Translations under genes and position numbers: made by a program
Shown: piece after piece, positions 41,778-55,854 of the stretch
Layout: each line of letters opens with the position of its first letter
Numbering within the stretch: the stretch's first letter is position 1
Origin: Neocallimastix lanati (nom. inval.)
Lineage: Eukaryota > Neocallimastigomycota > Neocallimastigomycetes > Neocallimastigales > Neocallimastigaceae
Assembly (NCBI GenBank): GCA_016946835.1
Contig: JACVTC010000043.1
Span: 1,161,501 to 1,225,500 of the forward strand
Direction of reading: 5' to 3'
DNA: 64,000 nucleotides
Notes under the pieces: model-generated
Told to the model about the DNA's origin: nothing
What the model saw: the letters and a program-made list of their open reading frames with translations, nothing else
Database searches by the model: none

Positions 41778-42551
41778 TATAATAATATTTATAATTATAA
41801 AACTTACAAATATTTAAGGCCAGTAAGTAAAGTAATAGAGTTTGGAAGAGTACCCATAATATTTTTGTCACTTAAATTACTTTATATTTTAAAATTTAAT
41901 TCAAATAAATAAACAAAAAAAAAAAATATTTAATATATTTTCTTAAATTATATATTAATATAAATATTGATATTTTTTATATTATATATATTAATTTATA
42001 CATTTTTGTAATTCTTAAAACATCATCAACAGTAGAGCAAATAATAGTATCATCATTACAACATTTCATTGATTTATTTTTCCATATAGCACTTAAATTT
42101 AAACTAGTATAAATACTCTTAAGAATATCACAATCATTTGAAAAATTGGTTGGTACATCATTAGAAATGGTATTATTGTTATTTATTGGTGGATTAATTG
42201 AATCATTAGAATTAGAGGTACAAGCAGTCAATGTGGATTGACATAACTTACCAATAAGTTCAGGATCTATACATAATTGAGTATAAGAATAATCACACGT
42301 ATTAACTTTACTGACTTCTGGAATACTACCAATTAATTCTTGATTTCCAGATAAATATCTAATTTTTAATTAAGTAAAAATAATAATATATAAACATAAA
42401 TATACTTATAATCATATATATATTTATAATTTATTTGTATGTTATATCTTATATTTTTACTTACAATGTTGTTAATTTACTCAAATCAGAAAGTGAAATA
42501 GGAACAGTACCAGAAAGTTCATTTGATTTTAAATTACTATTTTTTTTAAAA

Positions 42552-42602
<51 letters not shown>

Positions 42603-44127
42603 TATATATTAATAATAATATATATTAATAAAATTTTTTTATATTTTAAAAATTTATATAAAAATATAAAAATAATAATTATTGTTAAACTTACATATAT
42701 GTTAATTTAAGTAAGTTTCCAATTTCCTTTGGAATTGAGCCAGACAACTTGTTGTACCCAATATTACTAATAAAAATATCAATAAAAAAAAATAAAATTT
42801 AATGATTTTAATTAAATATATATTTCTAAAAGATATGAAAAATTATGACATACAGTTTTTTTAAATTTTTTAAACTTCCAATAGCTGAAGGAATTTCACC
42901 CATAAGAGAATTACTACTTAAATTACTATTAATATATATATATATATATTTTTTAAATTAATAATTTATTAATTTTAATACTTATTTATGAATTTTTTTC
43001 ATAAAATTTATATTTATTTTAAATTTATTATAATAATATTTACATCTTTTTTAAAGATTTCATATTTTTTATATTTGGAGAAATGGTACCAGTTAAATTA
43101 TTTGAATTTAAATAACTTTTTATAATAATAAAAATATATTTTTTATTTTAAAATTAGTATTAAATAAAAAAAATATATATTATTATAATTAGGAAATATA
43201 TATATTACCAATAATATAATTTAGAAAGTTTATATAATCCTTCAGGAATCTCACCAGTAAAATGGTTATTATTCATATATCTTTCATAATTTATATTAAA
43301 AAAAATTATTAATTTTATATAATTATTAATTTTATTTTATTTTTTTTTTCTAATTTAATTTTATTTATTTTTTGTTAATTTTTTTATTATTATTATATAT
43401 ATACATATATATTTTATTTTTTATTATTATTATATATATATACATATATATTTTATATATTTTTTGATTTTGAATATATATATTTAGAACTAATATTTTA
43501 ATTAAAATTATTATTTCTTACAAAACTTCAAGATTAGAAAATTTTTCGATACTCTCAGAAATGGTGCCTTCAAATTCATTATTTGATATATCTCTGATTG
43601 TTATTTATTTAATATTGATAATATTAATTATGAAATATATATATATATAATAAAAAAAATTATAGAATATTATATATATATTACAAGGAACTTAGTTTGT
43701 AGATACTGAAAAGACTTTCTGGGAGTTGACCATAAAATTTATTATTATTCAATTCGCTATTCGAAAATATATAATTTAATATATACATATATATATAAAT
43801 TTTAAATTATATATTTTTTAAATATATATAAATTATAAAATAAATATATATAATAATATTTAAATAATATATATAATCTTAATTTTTACATATTGACTAA
43901 ATTGTTAAGAGCACCAATGGAATTTGAAATTTCTCCAGTTAATTCATTATTACCTAAATTTCTATTTAAAGTAAATAAAAAGAATGGTTATATAATTATT
44001 AATTTAAAATTTATTTTACTTTGGTATGTATATATATATATAAATTATACATACAAAGTTTCAAGATTTCTTAAAGAATAAATACTTTCTGGAATAGTTC
44101 CATTGAGTTTATTACCACTGAGATTTC

Positions 44128-44199
<72 letters not shown>

Positions 44200-44476
44200 T
44201 ATGACATTTTTGAGAAAACAAAAAATAAATTTATATAAATGAAATATAAATTTACAAATATATATATAATTTTGAATCATTTTAATTTATAAAATACATA
44301 CAAAACTTTTAAATTTGATAATTGACCAATACTACTTGGAATAGAACCATAGATTTTATTATTTCCCAAATCACTAATTTTTTTTTTACATATTATATAT
44401 ATAATATTATTTCAGTTAGTGGAAAAAGTTTGAAATTATATAATGAAATTTATTAAATAATATTGATATTATATAA

Positions 44477-44510
<34 letters not shown>

Positions 44511-45047
44511 GCATCTACAGTTCTTTTAGCATAGAAATAGAACCAATACTTTCATGAATTTTTCCTTCAGCTGTTGATGTCTTAAAAGCTCTTATAAAAT
44601 ATATGGAATAAAAAATTTCATATTACAATAATTATTATTATATATATTTTATAAATTTAAGTTTTGAAAAATAAATTTAATTTTATGAAATTGAAGTATA
44701 AATTAATATACTGAATAAAATTTTAAAATTTAATAGTAAAATAGAAGTATAAAATAATATCTTAAAATAATATAATAAAATAATATCAAGAATTATAAAA
44801 TGAAATTATGAAACAGGATTATAATATAGAATTAATATTCTTACAATTTGGTAACATATGATTGTTCTTTATTACATTGAACCATTAGATTTTTACAACA
44901 ATTCATTGTACCATCTTCCCAATTTGCATCAAAACCTTTATTAAAGTTTTGAAAAATTAACTTGACATAATCACAATCAGTTTCTGCCCAACATTTTTGA
45001 ATTATACAAATATATACAAAATATGGAATAATATATAACTTTAACAT
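37189..45047 (-). CDS. Secreted two-module leucine-rich-repeat protein
   Basis: Nineteen exons close in frame to 1,670 aa. Exon 1 (45,047-44,845) encodes a signal peptide (MLKLYIIPYFVYICIIQKCWA) and a Cys N-cap with TMNCC. Exons 2-12 are each exactly 72 nt (44,590-44,519; 44,373-44,302; 44,126-44,055; 43,961-43,890; 43,756-43,685; 43,593-43,522; 43,280-43,209; 43,115-43,044; 42,925-42,854; 42,766-42,695; 42,536-42,465). Each encodes one 24-residue LRR of plant-like LxLxxNxLxGxIP form, with phase-2 introns. Exon 13 (42,358-42,002) holds a C-cap and a second N-cap. Then come 41,879-41,808; 41,475-41,404; 41,321-41,106 (three LRRs); 40,957-40,814 (two); 40,494-40,423; and 40,273-37,189. The last exon adds two LRRs, a C-cap and a ~900-residue Asn/Glu/Thr-rich tail. 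No membrane helix is seen. A cell-wall or adhesion role is inference. Confidence 0.85.
37262..37345 (-). repeat. Glu/Thr coding repeat in the LRR protein tail
   Basis: Units reading EIEEET and ETEKET recur six or so times near the C-terminus, in an acidic low-complexity stretch. Confidence 0.75.
38385..38560 (-). repeat. 39-bp coding minisatellite (AENEINENETDIP)
   Basis: About four near-identical 39-bp units encode a 13-residue acidic repeat in the tail of the LRR protein. The last units diverge gradually. Confidence 0.9.
38906..38970 (-). repeat. Poly-Asn run in the LRR protein tail
   Basis: About 21 AAT codons lie between two copies of a GYKNGNSFYHW/RYKNRNPFFGW-type short motif, which itself occurs three times (38,850-39,060). 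Confidence 0.85.
44128..44200. repeat. TTA run in an intron of the LRR gene
   Basis: About 24 TTA units fill the intron between the exons ending at 44,302 and starting at 44,126. Confidence 0.9.
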
Positions 45048-46034
45048 TTTTGATAATTATATTAATTTTTTCTTTTATATTTGATTAGAAGTTTGTATTT
45101 GATATATTTTGAAGTTGTTTAATATTTTACATAAGTATTATATTATTAATTTTATTACTTTTTTTTTTTTTTAAAAAAAAATAGTATTAAAAAAAAAGTG
45201 TATCTTTTATCTATATATATTGTTAATGTAAGAATATAGATATAAGATTACATAAGTATTATATTTTAATTTTATTACTTTTTTTTTAAAAAAAAAATAA
45301 TATTAAAAAAAAAGCTGTATCTTTTATTTATATATATAAAAAAAAGTGTTATCTTTTATCTATATATATTGTGAATGTAAGAATATAGATATAAGATATA
45401 TATGAATAAGTAGTTTTTTCCTTTATTTTTTTTTTTTTTACTTTCTTTCCTTTAAGTTCTTTATAATAAAATGACTTTGTATTATTTAATAGTTTTTAAT
45501 TAAATAAAATATTTAATATTAAAATATTTTGTGAATATTTTGACTTTTTGATTCAAATGTAAAATTTCGTAGAAATTTCAATATAAATTTCGATTAGGAG
45601 AAATTTAATATTTACAATATTAATAAATTTATTTCTTTCAATTTATAAATTAATGCTATATTACAAATAATAAGAAAATAATTTATAAAATCAACTTGAT
45701 TTTATTTTAATTTTTTTTTTTCTTTAAGATTTATATTTTAAAATAGTTTTTTAATGGTTTTTAAAATTTAAATAAAAATAGTATATATAGTATATATATA
45801 AATATAAAAAAAAAGTTTTGTAAAAAAAAAAATAATAATAATAAAACAAGAATGTTATTAATATTTTAATACTCAAATAAATTAGAAATAATATACATAT
45901 TTACCATGATTTTAAATTTTATATTGGATTAATGATATTAAATATTATATATTTATACAATGTTATATTATTATTTATATTTATATTTATATTATATATT
46001 AAAATTTTATTTTATATTTTTTTTTATCTTTTAT

Positions 46035-46068
<34 letters not shown>

Positions 46069-48313
46069 TTGATATTATTGTTCAAATTAGTAGAATTAAA
46101 ATTTGTTTTATTTAATAATTTAATTTTATTATTAAAATTCATTAAATTATAGAATTTAAAGTTATTTCTTATTTTATTTTATATATTATATTGTGTATCA
46201 ATATTATATTTAATAATATATTAAAGTAATTTTATTTTTTATTACTATTATATTTACGAAAATTATATTTACGATACTTTAAATATATTATATATTAATT
46301 AAGACCACAATTAATATAGACTTTATTAAATAAAAAATATGGTTGCACAAAAATCAAAAATTTAAAAATTTATATACATTTAATAACAAAAACAAAAGAG
46401 TATTAATTAAAATTAATAAAAAATATAAGCATATTTTGTTATATATTATATATATAGTAAAAAAAAATTATTTTAAAAAATAAACAAAAAAATATCTATA
46501 ATAAAATTAGTAGGAAAAATATATTATAAATAATTTATAAAGTAATGTTATTGATTTTGTAATTTTTTTATATATTTAATTATAATTCTAAATTGTGATA
46601 TAATTTTTTTATGTAACTGAATTCTAAGCATTAACAAAAATATTTTTTTTAAAAAACAGTTTAAATAATTTTTTCTAATAAAATTATTAATTAAAGTTTA
46701 AATTAAATAAAATTATTAAAAAAATTGCTACAAAATATACATTTTTTTATAAAGCAAAAATTAAATTTAAAATGAAACTTTTTTTGTTCAATTTTTAATT
46801 GTTTACTTTTTTATTCAATTATATCATATAATAAATGTCTTTCAATTAACATTTATACTATATTAATTAACATAACTTCAAAATGATATGCTTAATAAAT
46901 TATCCAATAGTATTTAATATAGAGTGATACAAATATTATTGTTTACTAATTAAAATAAATTTAATGATAAAAATGAAAATAAATTAAATAATATATGATA
47001 TTTGTATCACTTTATCTTAAATATTATTAGATAATTTAATTAATACTTCAGAAATTCATAAGATACTTTAATTAATATTTTAATTAAAATATTAATTAAA
47101 GTTAATATTCTATAAACTTATGTTCAGGAATATATATTTTATAATTCATATCAACTTTATTTAAATATTTTATGATAAAGAGTTACTAGTACTTAATTAT
47201 TTCAAATTAAATGTTTTTATATAATGCACTGTAGCTTATATATTTATTATATTACCTTAAATCTAGTAATTCTATAATGAATAAATTGGTTTTACTGGTG
47301 AATATATGTATATAAAATTATCCTATTTTAAAATATTAACTTGCTATTATTCAACTATTAGTTACTTCTATTCTAAATGAACTTTTAATTTTAAATTATT
47401 AAAATAATTTTTATGCTATATTAATTCTTTAATTCGATTTAAATATTTTTAAAATAATTTCTTAAATATTTTTTTAATCAATAATTTCCTCCTTAAACTA
47501 AGTATTTAATATTATTACAACATTATTATTAGATGTATCTAGGACATTTCTTATAATACATTGCTTATATAAAATTTATATGATAAACCTTTCTCTTGAA
47601 GGATTATATTATACCATTTCAATTTGTGCGAATACCTCCATTATATTGGGTTATACATCACTTTCAATTATAAATAACTTTGAAAATTAGTGATAACTTT
47701 ATACATATATTCGCTTTGTAGTTTCGGTGATAAATCTTAAAATAATTTGTTATTTATATATAAGTACGCTTATAAATCATAATCTTGGGGTATTAAAATT
47801 TCATATGTAATGAACCTCACTTCCAGATTACAAGATCCTTGTTTTAAATGGAATTCTTATTATGGATTAGGTTATATTTTTGGAGTTTTATTTGATTTGA
47901 GATAATTCTATTTATTAAATATTTTATTTTTTTACGAGTTTCTTCAATTTTGCAATCATAATCATTTCAAATATTAGATCAATTTTATTAGTCCTCCTTT
48001 AAATTGACTTAATGAACAACTTTTATCATAATTTAAAATTCCAACTTACTTTTCTTTGACACAATATTGTGTCCAGCAAATGATTCTTTTATTAAGAATC
48101 TTTTTAAGAGCTAGATTAAACTCTTAATCTGTTAATAGTCAGGAATTTAAGGTTTATAGTTATATCAACTTTTTATGATAAAGATTGCTAACACTAAATT
48201 ATTCTAATTAAATACTTTCATATACATTGTGGCTTATACATTAACATTTTGTTTTGGTACACTTGAAGCTAATTATATATATTTCACATATTCTGAAAAT
48301 TATTTCATTTTTT

Positions 48314-48316
<3 letters not shown>
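45048..48316. other. Repeat-rich spacer upstream of the LRR gene
   Basis: A block with GTATCTTTTATCTATATATATTG, A/T runs and ATAGATATAAGAT is duplicated at about 45,131-45,250 and 45,253-45,400. A diverged pair occurs at 47,126-47,250 and 48,140-48,245 (CAGGAAT, ATATCAACTTT, TTTTATGATAAAGA, TGTAGCTTATA/TGTGGCTTATA). Positions 47,560-48,060 have unusual, less repetitive composition but no recognisable product. No gene is supported. Confidence 0.5.
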
Positions 48317-48352
<36 letters not shown>

Positions 48353-48404
48353 CCTTTATTACTATTTATTTTTATTTTTATTTTTATTTTTATTTTTATT
48401 TTTA

Positions 48405-48435
<31 letters not shown>

Positions 48436-48505
48436 TTTATTTTTATTTTTATTTTTATTTTTATTTTTATTTTTATTTTTATTTTTATTTTTATTTTTAT
48501 TTTTA

Positions 48506-48536
<31 letters not shown>

Positions 48537-48576
48537 TTTATTTTTATTTTTATTTTTATTTTTATTTTTATTTTTA

Positions 48577-48607
<31 letters not shown>

Positions 48608-48641
48608 TTTATTTTTATTTTTATTTTTATTTTTATTTTTA

Positions 48642-48672
<31 letters not shown>

Positions 48673-48892
48673 TTTATTTTTATTTTTATTTTTATTTTTA
48701 TTTTTATTTTTATTTTTATTTTTATTTTTATTTTTATTTTTATTTTTATTTTTATTTTTATTTTTATTTTTATTTTTATTTTTATTTTTATTTTTATTTT
48801 TATTTTTATTTTTATTTTTATTTTTATTTTTATTTTTATTTTTATTTTTATTTTTATTTTTATTTTTATTTTTATTTTTATTTTTATTTTTA

Positions 48893-48923
<31 letters not shown>

Positions 48924-49080
48924 TTATTCAATCTGTACATTATATTCATATTCTACTATTTTTTTATTTTATTCAATTTGTACTTTAATTGTTTTCTTAT
49001 TCTACTATTTATTTTATTCAATCTCTACTTTAATTGTTTTCATATTCTACTATTAATTTATTTTTTTTTTATTTTATTTT
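48317..49080. repeat. TTTTTA hexamer array followed by TTTTA-family units
   Basis: A T run is followed by roughly 90 TTTTTA units (48,366-48,925), then three units of the TTCAATCTGTAC...CTACTATTT spacer family at about 48,926-49,055. The 244-codon ORF over it is spurious. Confidence 0.93.
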
Positions 49081-49553
49081 TATTTTATTTTATTTTATTT
49101 TATTTATTTATTTATACTCTTTTTTTATACTTTCTTAAAGAAATTTTTTCTATATAGGATTATTTTTCTCAGTTAATAATTATTTTATATTTTATTTCTT
49201 TTATTTTTATTATTTTATTTTATTTATTTATTTATTTATTTTATAATTATTATTTAAACTAAATATATAATAATAATAATTTAGTAAAACAACTTTATAA
49301 AAAAAAAAAAAAGATTTAAAATATATAAACAAAAATAATATATAAAATTTTAATAAAATTTTTATATAACAAAAGTTACATTAAAATGTTATTGTATATA
49401 TAAAAAATTTATATTAATTTTTTATTATTTTTTATTTTATTATTTTTTTTTAAATCTAATATTTTTTTTATTCGTTTGATTTATTATTATTACTATATAT
49501 TGGTATTTTAATTATTTATTTTTATTTTCAATAATTTTTTTTATTTATTTTTG

Positions 49554-49585
<32 letters not shown>

Positions 49586-49777
49586 CAAATTTTTCAAATT
49601 TTCTATATATATTTTATATATTTATATAATAATTTTAATATAAAAACATAAAAAAAAAAAAAAAAAACTTATTTTAGTTTATATATATATATATTTTCTC
49701 CTTTACATATATTATATATATATACAAATAATATAAAATACTGTTCTATAATTATATATATATATTTAACCTATTCT

Positions 49778-49814
<37 letters not shown>

Positions 49815-49932
49815 ATTTATATATAAATTATATATTTTATATATTATATTATATTTTATATATAAAAAATATATAAATAAATAAATAAAATAAAAATAAA
49901 TATATAAAATTATTTATTTATTATTTATTATT
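49081..49932. other. AT-rich spacer downstream of the GPCR gene
   Basis: Only A/T tracts are present, including T runs at 49,558-49,585 and 49,780-49,810. It presumably contains the GPCR polyadenylation site. Confidence 0.6.
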
Positions 49933-52900
49933 TTATACTTCAGTAATTTCAAAAACACATCCACAATCAGGACATTGTAATTCGTTATTTATAATTTGAC
50001 ATCTAGAAATACGTTTATGATAAATAGAGGATGAATTTAATTCAGAAGAATTAAGCATTGAAAAACCTTGATTATATTTTGATGAATTTATGGCTAACAT
50101 ATTACCATCGATTAAAGTATTACCCATAGCAGCGGCTCGATTTAGAGCATCATTTGTTAAATGAATTCCATTAGAATTTTTATTATTATTATTATTATTA
50201 TGATTATGATTACCTTTACTACGTGATTTATTATATAAACTATTTTTTTCTATCATTAATTTTATTTGACCATTATTTGTTGAATATTCTAATGAATTAG
50301 AATTCTGATCTATATCACGTTTATGATAATCTTGTTTGAAATATAGATAGGAATTATAAATTTTTGGTATACAAAAAACACTAGTGGCTAATATACATGT
50401 AAAACAGATTGCAAGGGAAGAAAGAACAAATCTATTTTTAATATCATAATCTTGATAAGAACTAACAGTAGGTATACAAACTAAAACAATAAAACCAATC
50501 ATATAAATTGTGGACGCTACAAACTTAGTTTCAGAATACATTTGAGGTAGAGACCAAGTCTTAATGGAATAAAAACAACCAGCCAAAATAAGGATGCAAT
50601 TTATACTATATATAAGAAGTAAGGTTGAAAAGGTGTTATAGGGTTTACAATATTCGTATTGATAGGGAGTATAAGAGAGAGTACTATTTGTTATTGGATT
50701 TGATGATAAAAGTCTTTTATTAGTTTCAGTATAATGTAATATTATAGAAGATCCGGATAATGAAGATGTAGATTTACTATTACTCGTATAAAAATATGAC
50801 CATAAAGAGAGGGAAAGTATTTCAATACCCATAATAATACCGAAATATTTAAAAAGTTGTTCATCAGTTATCACTAAAGGTTTCAAATCTCGATTACTAA
50901 AAATAGAATATATACGAAAAACTTTGACAACTAAACCTCCTAAAGAACATCCAAAACCAAGAACAAGAAGCCACATCTTTAAATAACAAAAGTCCGAATT
51001 AGACACACCCAAGTCAAGAAGAACAGATATATACATTAAAATAGACCCAAATACAATAATAACGGAAAACCAATAACTGGCTCTTCGAATAGGATCAGCT
51101 TTACGATAAGCAGTAAAGAGGGATATGTAAACCACGCTAAGGGTAATTCCAGTAATAATGAGAATTAAAATAATAAGTCCATAGGTTGAATCATAATCCT
51201 CATATGGACACTCTGTATAAATTACATCATGATCGGTATCAATTTCAACACCGCCATGACATGAAAAATTCTCATTCTTTTTAACAGTAAATATTAATTT
51301 TCCTTTCTTACATTTATCTTTATTAAATGCATAATCACTCATGGAACATTTACCCTCTAAATTATAATCAATATCATTACAGACACGTTTTACTGCTGTT
51401 TCAGTTTTAGTACCTCTCTCAAAAAGGTCAAAAAACATATATCTTAATGGATGTCTCACTTCTAATTGTGAAAATTCAGGAAAAGTTCGACGAGGGTATT
51501 GAATTGGAAAAGAATCACGTAATTGCTGAATATATATATCCCAATTTGAATTATTCCATTCTGGGTCATTTAAAATAGTATCATAAGGAGGAAGCATAAG
51601 TGATCCTTTACCAATATTATTTAAATATTCACCTTCAGTAAGAAATAATATATATTCCCATGCAATTTTTTGTCTTTCTTTATTAACTTTTTTGGTTATC
51701 ATTAAACCTGAACCACCAAGAACTATATTTTAAATAATAATAAATTAAAAAAATTAAAAAAAAAAAAAAAAAAAAATTAAAATAAAAAAATAAATATAAC
51801 ATATTAATATATAATAATAATATATAAAAATAAATTAATTATCTTGATATTTAAAAATAGTTATTATATATAGAATTTAAACTTACATGAAAAATTTCCT
51901 GGTACTGAAGCCACACCGAGACCTTTATTTGATTTCAGAGATTCCTTGGTTGTTACTATATTAACATTTCCTGCCATAGATGGAGGACTACTAAATATAA
52001 TACCATCAGTTCTATTATTTCTTACATTCATAACACATTCAATAGAAGTATTATTCAAATCACGATATTCAGTTTTAATTTTTCGTTTATTATCATCTTT
52101 TGTCTTCAACCATTGTTCAATTATATCATTTTTCTCTTTAAATGTACACCATTCATGATTTTTTCTTCGTTTATTCATAATTTCAAAAAGAGGTTTAACA
52201 ATTTCATTTATAGCTTTAATAGTATTATTTTTATTAATTTCACTAGAACAATAACCACATCGATTTTCGGATGATATAGAAGGAACACCATAATTTCTCA
52301 AAATAATACTTAAAAATTTCATTTCTTCATCATAAAGACCATAAAAATCAAATGGATTGGATTGAATATTATTTTTTTCAAAATAACTATCAAGTCGTTT
52401 GACATCTTCGACTAAATCTTTCCAAGTCCAAGATTTACGATTACCAAGAGGGGGTGGATAGTCTATACCAGCATTCTTAAACGTTGTAACATTATAATAC
52501 ATAATACGAATATCTGTGATTAAAGGTACCGCTACATAATATCCATCAATAGAATATTCATATTCGACTTGCTTGATAAATTTTGTGGAAAATATATTCT
52601 TATTATTATTCATATATTCCTCAAAATAATCATTTAACGAAATAACATGATCATTACGATAATGATATGGAAAACTAGTTGTTCCTTGTAATACCAGTGA
52701 TGGACAATTTTCGGTTCCTTTTGAATCATCACAAAGGTCAGTATTATCCCATGTTATTATCTCTAACTTTCCATATATATTAGAATGTTTTTTTTCAATG
52801 AAATCTTGCATTGCCTTTATCATTACTGATACTATCAGACTTCCATCCTGAGGAGAATTAAATATTAATGGATTATCTGGATATTTTTCTCTATCACCTA

Positions 52901-53177
52901 CAATAAAATATTTTATTGAGCTAATATTTATATGTTGAATTTCATCCGAATCCTTTATTGGAATTTCTCTTTCATCTCTATCATATCCAGCTATTTTAAA
53001 TATTATTTTATTACATATTAATAATTTAAGAATAAATAAATTAATATTAAATTAAATATATAATAAAAATTTTCAATTTTTTTTAAACCACTTACTAATC
53101 TTTGGTGTTTGTCCTTTTACATAAATAAACAATATGAAAATGGAATATATAAATTTTATAAAAATCTTTAAAGACAT
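49933..53177 (-). CDS. Class C GPCR with bacterial-type solute-binding ectodomain
   Basis: Three exons close in frame to 991 aa: 53,177-53,096; 52,990-51,887; 51,722-49,933. A signal peptide (about 1-23, SIFILFIYVKGQ) precedes an ectodomain resembling family-1 sugar-binding proteins of ABC importers. Typical features are MYYNVTTFKNAGIDYPPP followed by SWTWKDLVEDVKRL, and the closing GGSGLMITKKVNKERQKIAWEYILFL. A Cys-containing linker leads to seven helices at about 576-598, 611-632, 640-665, 687-706, 760-783, 794-814 and 827-848. Their layout is that of GABA-B-type (7TM_3) receptors. The cytoplasmic tail has a short Asn run and a terminal CPDCGC. It likely senses extracellular sugars or similar solutes and signals through G proteins; ligand is inference. 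Confidence 0.88.
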
Positions 53178-53755
53178 TACGTAAAAAAACAATTTTTATG
53201 TACGTTTATTAATTATAATAAATTTAATATTTTATTATTTTTTAATCTATATATAATTGAGGTAACAAGGTAATAAATGAATGAAAGAAATTGAAATAAA
53301 AAAATTTTTTCTAAAAATCTAAAAAAATATATATATAATTTTATATCATTAAAATTATCTTTGATTTTTATATTGATATTTAAAAATTGGTAATTAACTG
53401 AATTAATCTAAGAATGAAATGTTTTAATATTTGAATAATTTATATATAAAAATAAATATGATTTTTCTTTTTTTAATTTTTCGTTTAGTAATGAAAAATA
53501 TATTTTTAAGTAGTTGAGATTTTATGAATTATTATATTAAATCATTTATAAAATATTTCTATATACATTCTTTGATAGCCTTTATATGGAAGAAATCTCA
53601 ATATACAACCTATTTTTACATATTATATATATTATTCAAATATTATTTTCTCTATAAATTATGTATAAACTTTTTCCTTTAAATTTTGCTATGAATTTTA
53701 TTTATAAAAAATATTATATTACTTAAATTATTTTTGGTATAACTGAATTTTCTTT

Positions 53756-53786
<31 letters not shown>

Positions 53787-54508
53787 CAGTACTTTTATAT
53801 TGTTTTCTTTATAAAAAAATACATCTATTTTTAATTTGCTTTATTATTATTATTATTATTATTATTTTATTATTGTTGCTTTTATTATTGTTTCTTGTTA
53901 AACTTTTTTTATTATTATAATTTTTTTTTTCTTTATTACTTTTATTTTTAATATTATTCCATATTATTATTTGTTTTGTTTTGTTTTGTTTTTTGTTTTT
54001 TGTTTTTTGTTTTTGTTTTTTGTTTTTGTTTTTTTTTGATTTTTTGTTTTGTTTTTTTGTTTTGTTTTTTTTTTGTTTTAATTTACATTTCAATTTTAGA
54101 TTAATTTTATAATTTATTGTATCCTAGAATATATATGTTTATATATTTAAAATATATATATATATTTTAAATAACATTAATTATTTTGTAAAAGTTTATT
54201 CAAATTATGATAAATTTATTAAACAAAATAAAATAAAAAAAAATAAAAAAAAAAAAAGCTTTACTAATAAAAAAAAACATAGATTATAAATTTATTAATT
54301 GAATATTTTTATTTTCATTTAAGTTCTTTTAATTAAATTTATTATAGATATTATAATAAATACAAACAAAAAAAAATAAAAAAAAAAAAATAATAATAAT
54401 AATAATGTTTTTTTTTTTTTTTTTTTTTTTTTTTATATACTTTTACTATTAAATAATTTAAATCATAGTAAATAATTTAATATTGTATCAACATTAAATT
54501 ATTCCTTT

Positions 54509-54545
<37 letters not shown>

Positions 54546-55850
54546 AGTAAGAAAAATTGCTTTTAATAAAATAAAAATGGAAAATAACGAAAAATAAATA
54601 TATATTAATATTAAAATAATAAAATAATTATTAAAACAATTTTCTTCATTAATTAAAATATATTTTGTAGCTTTTAGAAAAGATGACGTTTTTTATTAAA
54701 TGGAAATAGAACTATTAAATATAATATTATTTATATATATATACAATATAAAATAGAATATATTATATTATAATTTGTCATATAAAACTTAACATATAAA
54801 TATATTTATTTGAACTATTAAATTATTCAATTTATAAAAATATTAGGCAATAAGTAGGCAGAAAAAATAAAAATTTATAATTTAATTTGTTTTAAGTTTG
54901 AATTTAATTATATATTTAATTAACTTTATCCAAATATCAATTTTTATTAATTATAAAAAATATTAAAATGAAAGCTTTGTGTTACCAACTCTATTTAATA
55001 TTAAAATTTTCAACTTTTGTGATACTTCCATATAAAAAAATATTCCTGAGAAAATAATACTTTATTTATAATATATATTAGATTATAATTAAAATAGAAT
55101 AACTATAAAAATAATAATATATAAAAAAACACTGAGAAAAAACAAAGTTAAAATATTAATATTTAAAGCTATTAGTAATTATTAAGAGAAATAATAGGAT
55201 AAAAACTAATATTAAGTATTTTTATATATATTATTTATATTAAATATATTTATAAAATACATTTATTTATATAATAAATGATTTTTATTAATAATAAATT
55301 ATATTTATTATTAATAAAAAACATAAATCCAATAAAATTATTTATCAAAAATAAAAATAGTCATCAATAAATAAACAATAAATTGATATAAATTTCAATT
55401 GATCTTCAAAGATTTATTATATGAATCCATACCTTTATATTTTTTATAAAACTTTTAATTATGAAATAACTTAAACCATTTTAAAAAAATTTTATTACAA
55501 AAAAAAAAAATTCAAGACTTCATCTTTAATTTTATATTTTTTTTTATGTTTTTAAACAATATTATTTCCAAAATTTGTAGTAGTTAAGAAGAAAAAGTAT
55601 TATTTAATATTAATTAGTTTTTTTTTCAATTAGATTATATTAAAATAATTAAAAGTATGTTCTTAAAAATACAAAACATAATTAATTTCATAATAGAAAA
55701 ATTGAAGTTTCTATAATTAGATATATTAATCTTAATAAACTTATTAAAAAAAATTAATTTATGTTTTTATTATTATTTAAATATTACCTTTAAATGAAAT
55801 AAATGAAATACAAAAAAGGAAAAGAAATCATTATTATTTATTATATATTA
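53178..55850. other. AT-rich intergenic region
   Basis: The GPCR promoter presumably lies near 53,180-53,300. The rest is A/T tracts, a GTTTT-rich stretch (53,970-54,080), T runs (53,757-53,786; 54,410-54,434) and an A run (54,516-54,542). No gene is visible on either strand. Confidence 0.6.
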
Positions 55851-55854
55851 CTAA

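Noticed and set aside
41569-41871. Tyr/Ile-rich 100-codon ORF
   Set aside because: It is a 72-nt LRR exon followed by AAT-repeat intron read through.
48254-48988. 244-codon hydrophobic ORF
   Set aside because: It translates a TTTTTA array and satellite units.
53809-54093. Lys/Asn-rich 94-codon minus ORF
   Set aside because: It arises from GTTTT and T-rich repeats and has no domain or splice support.
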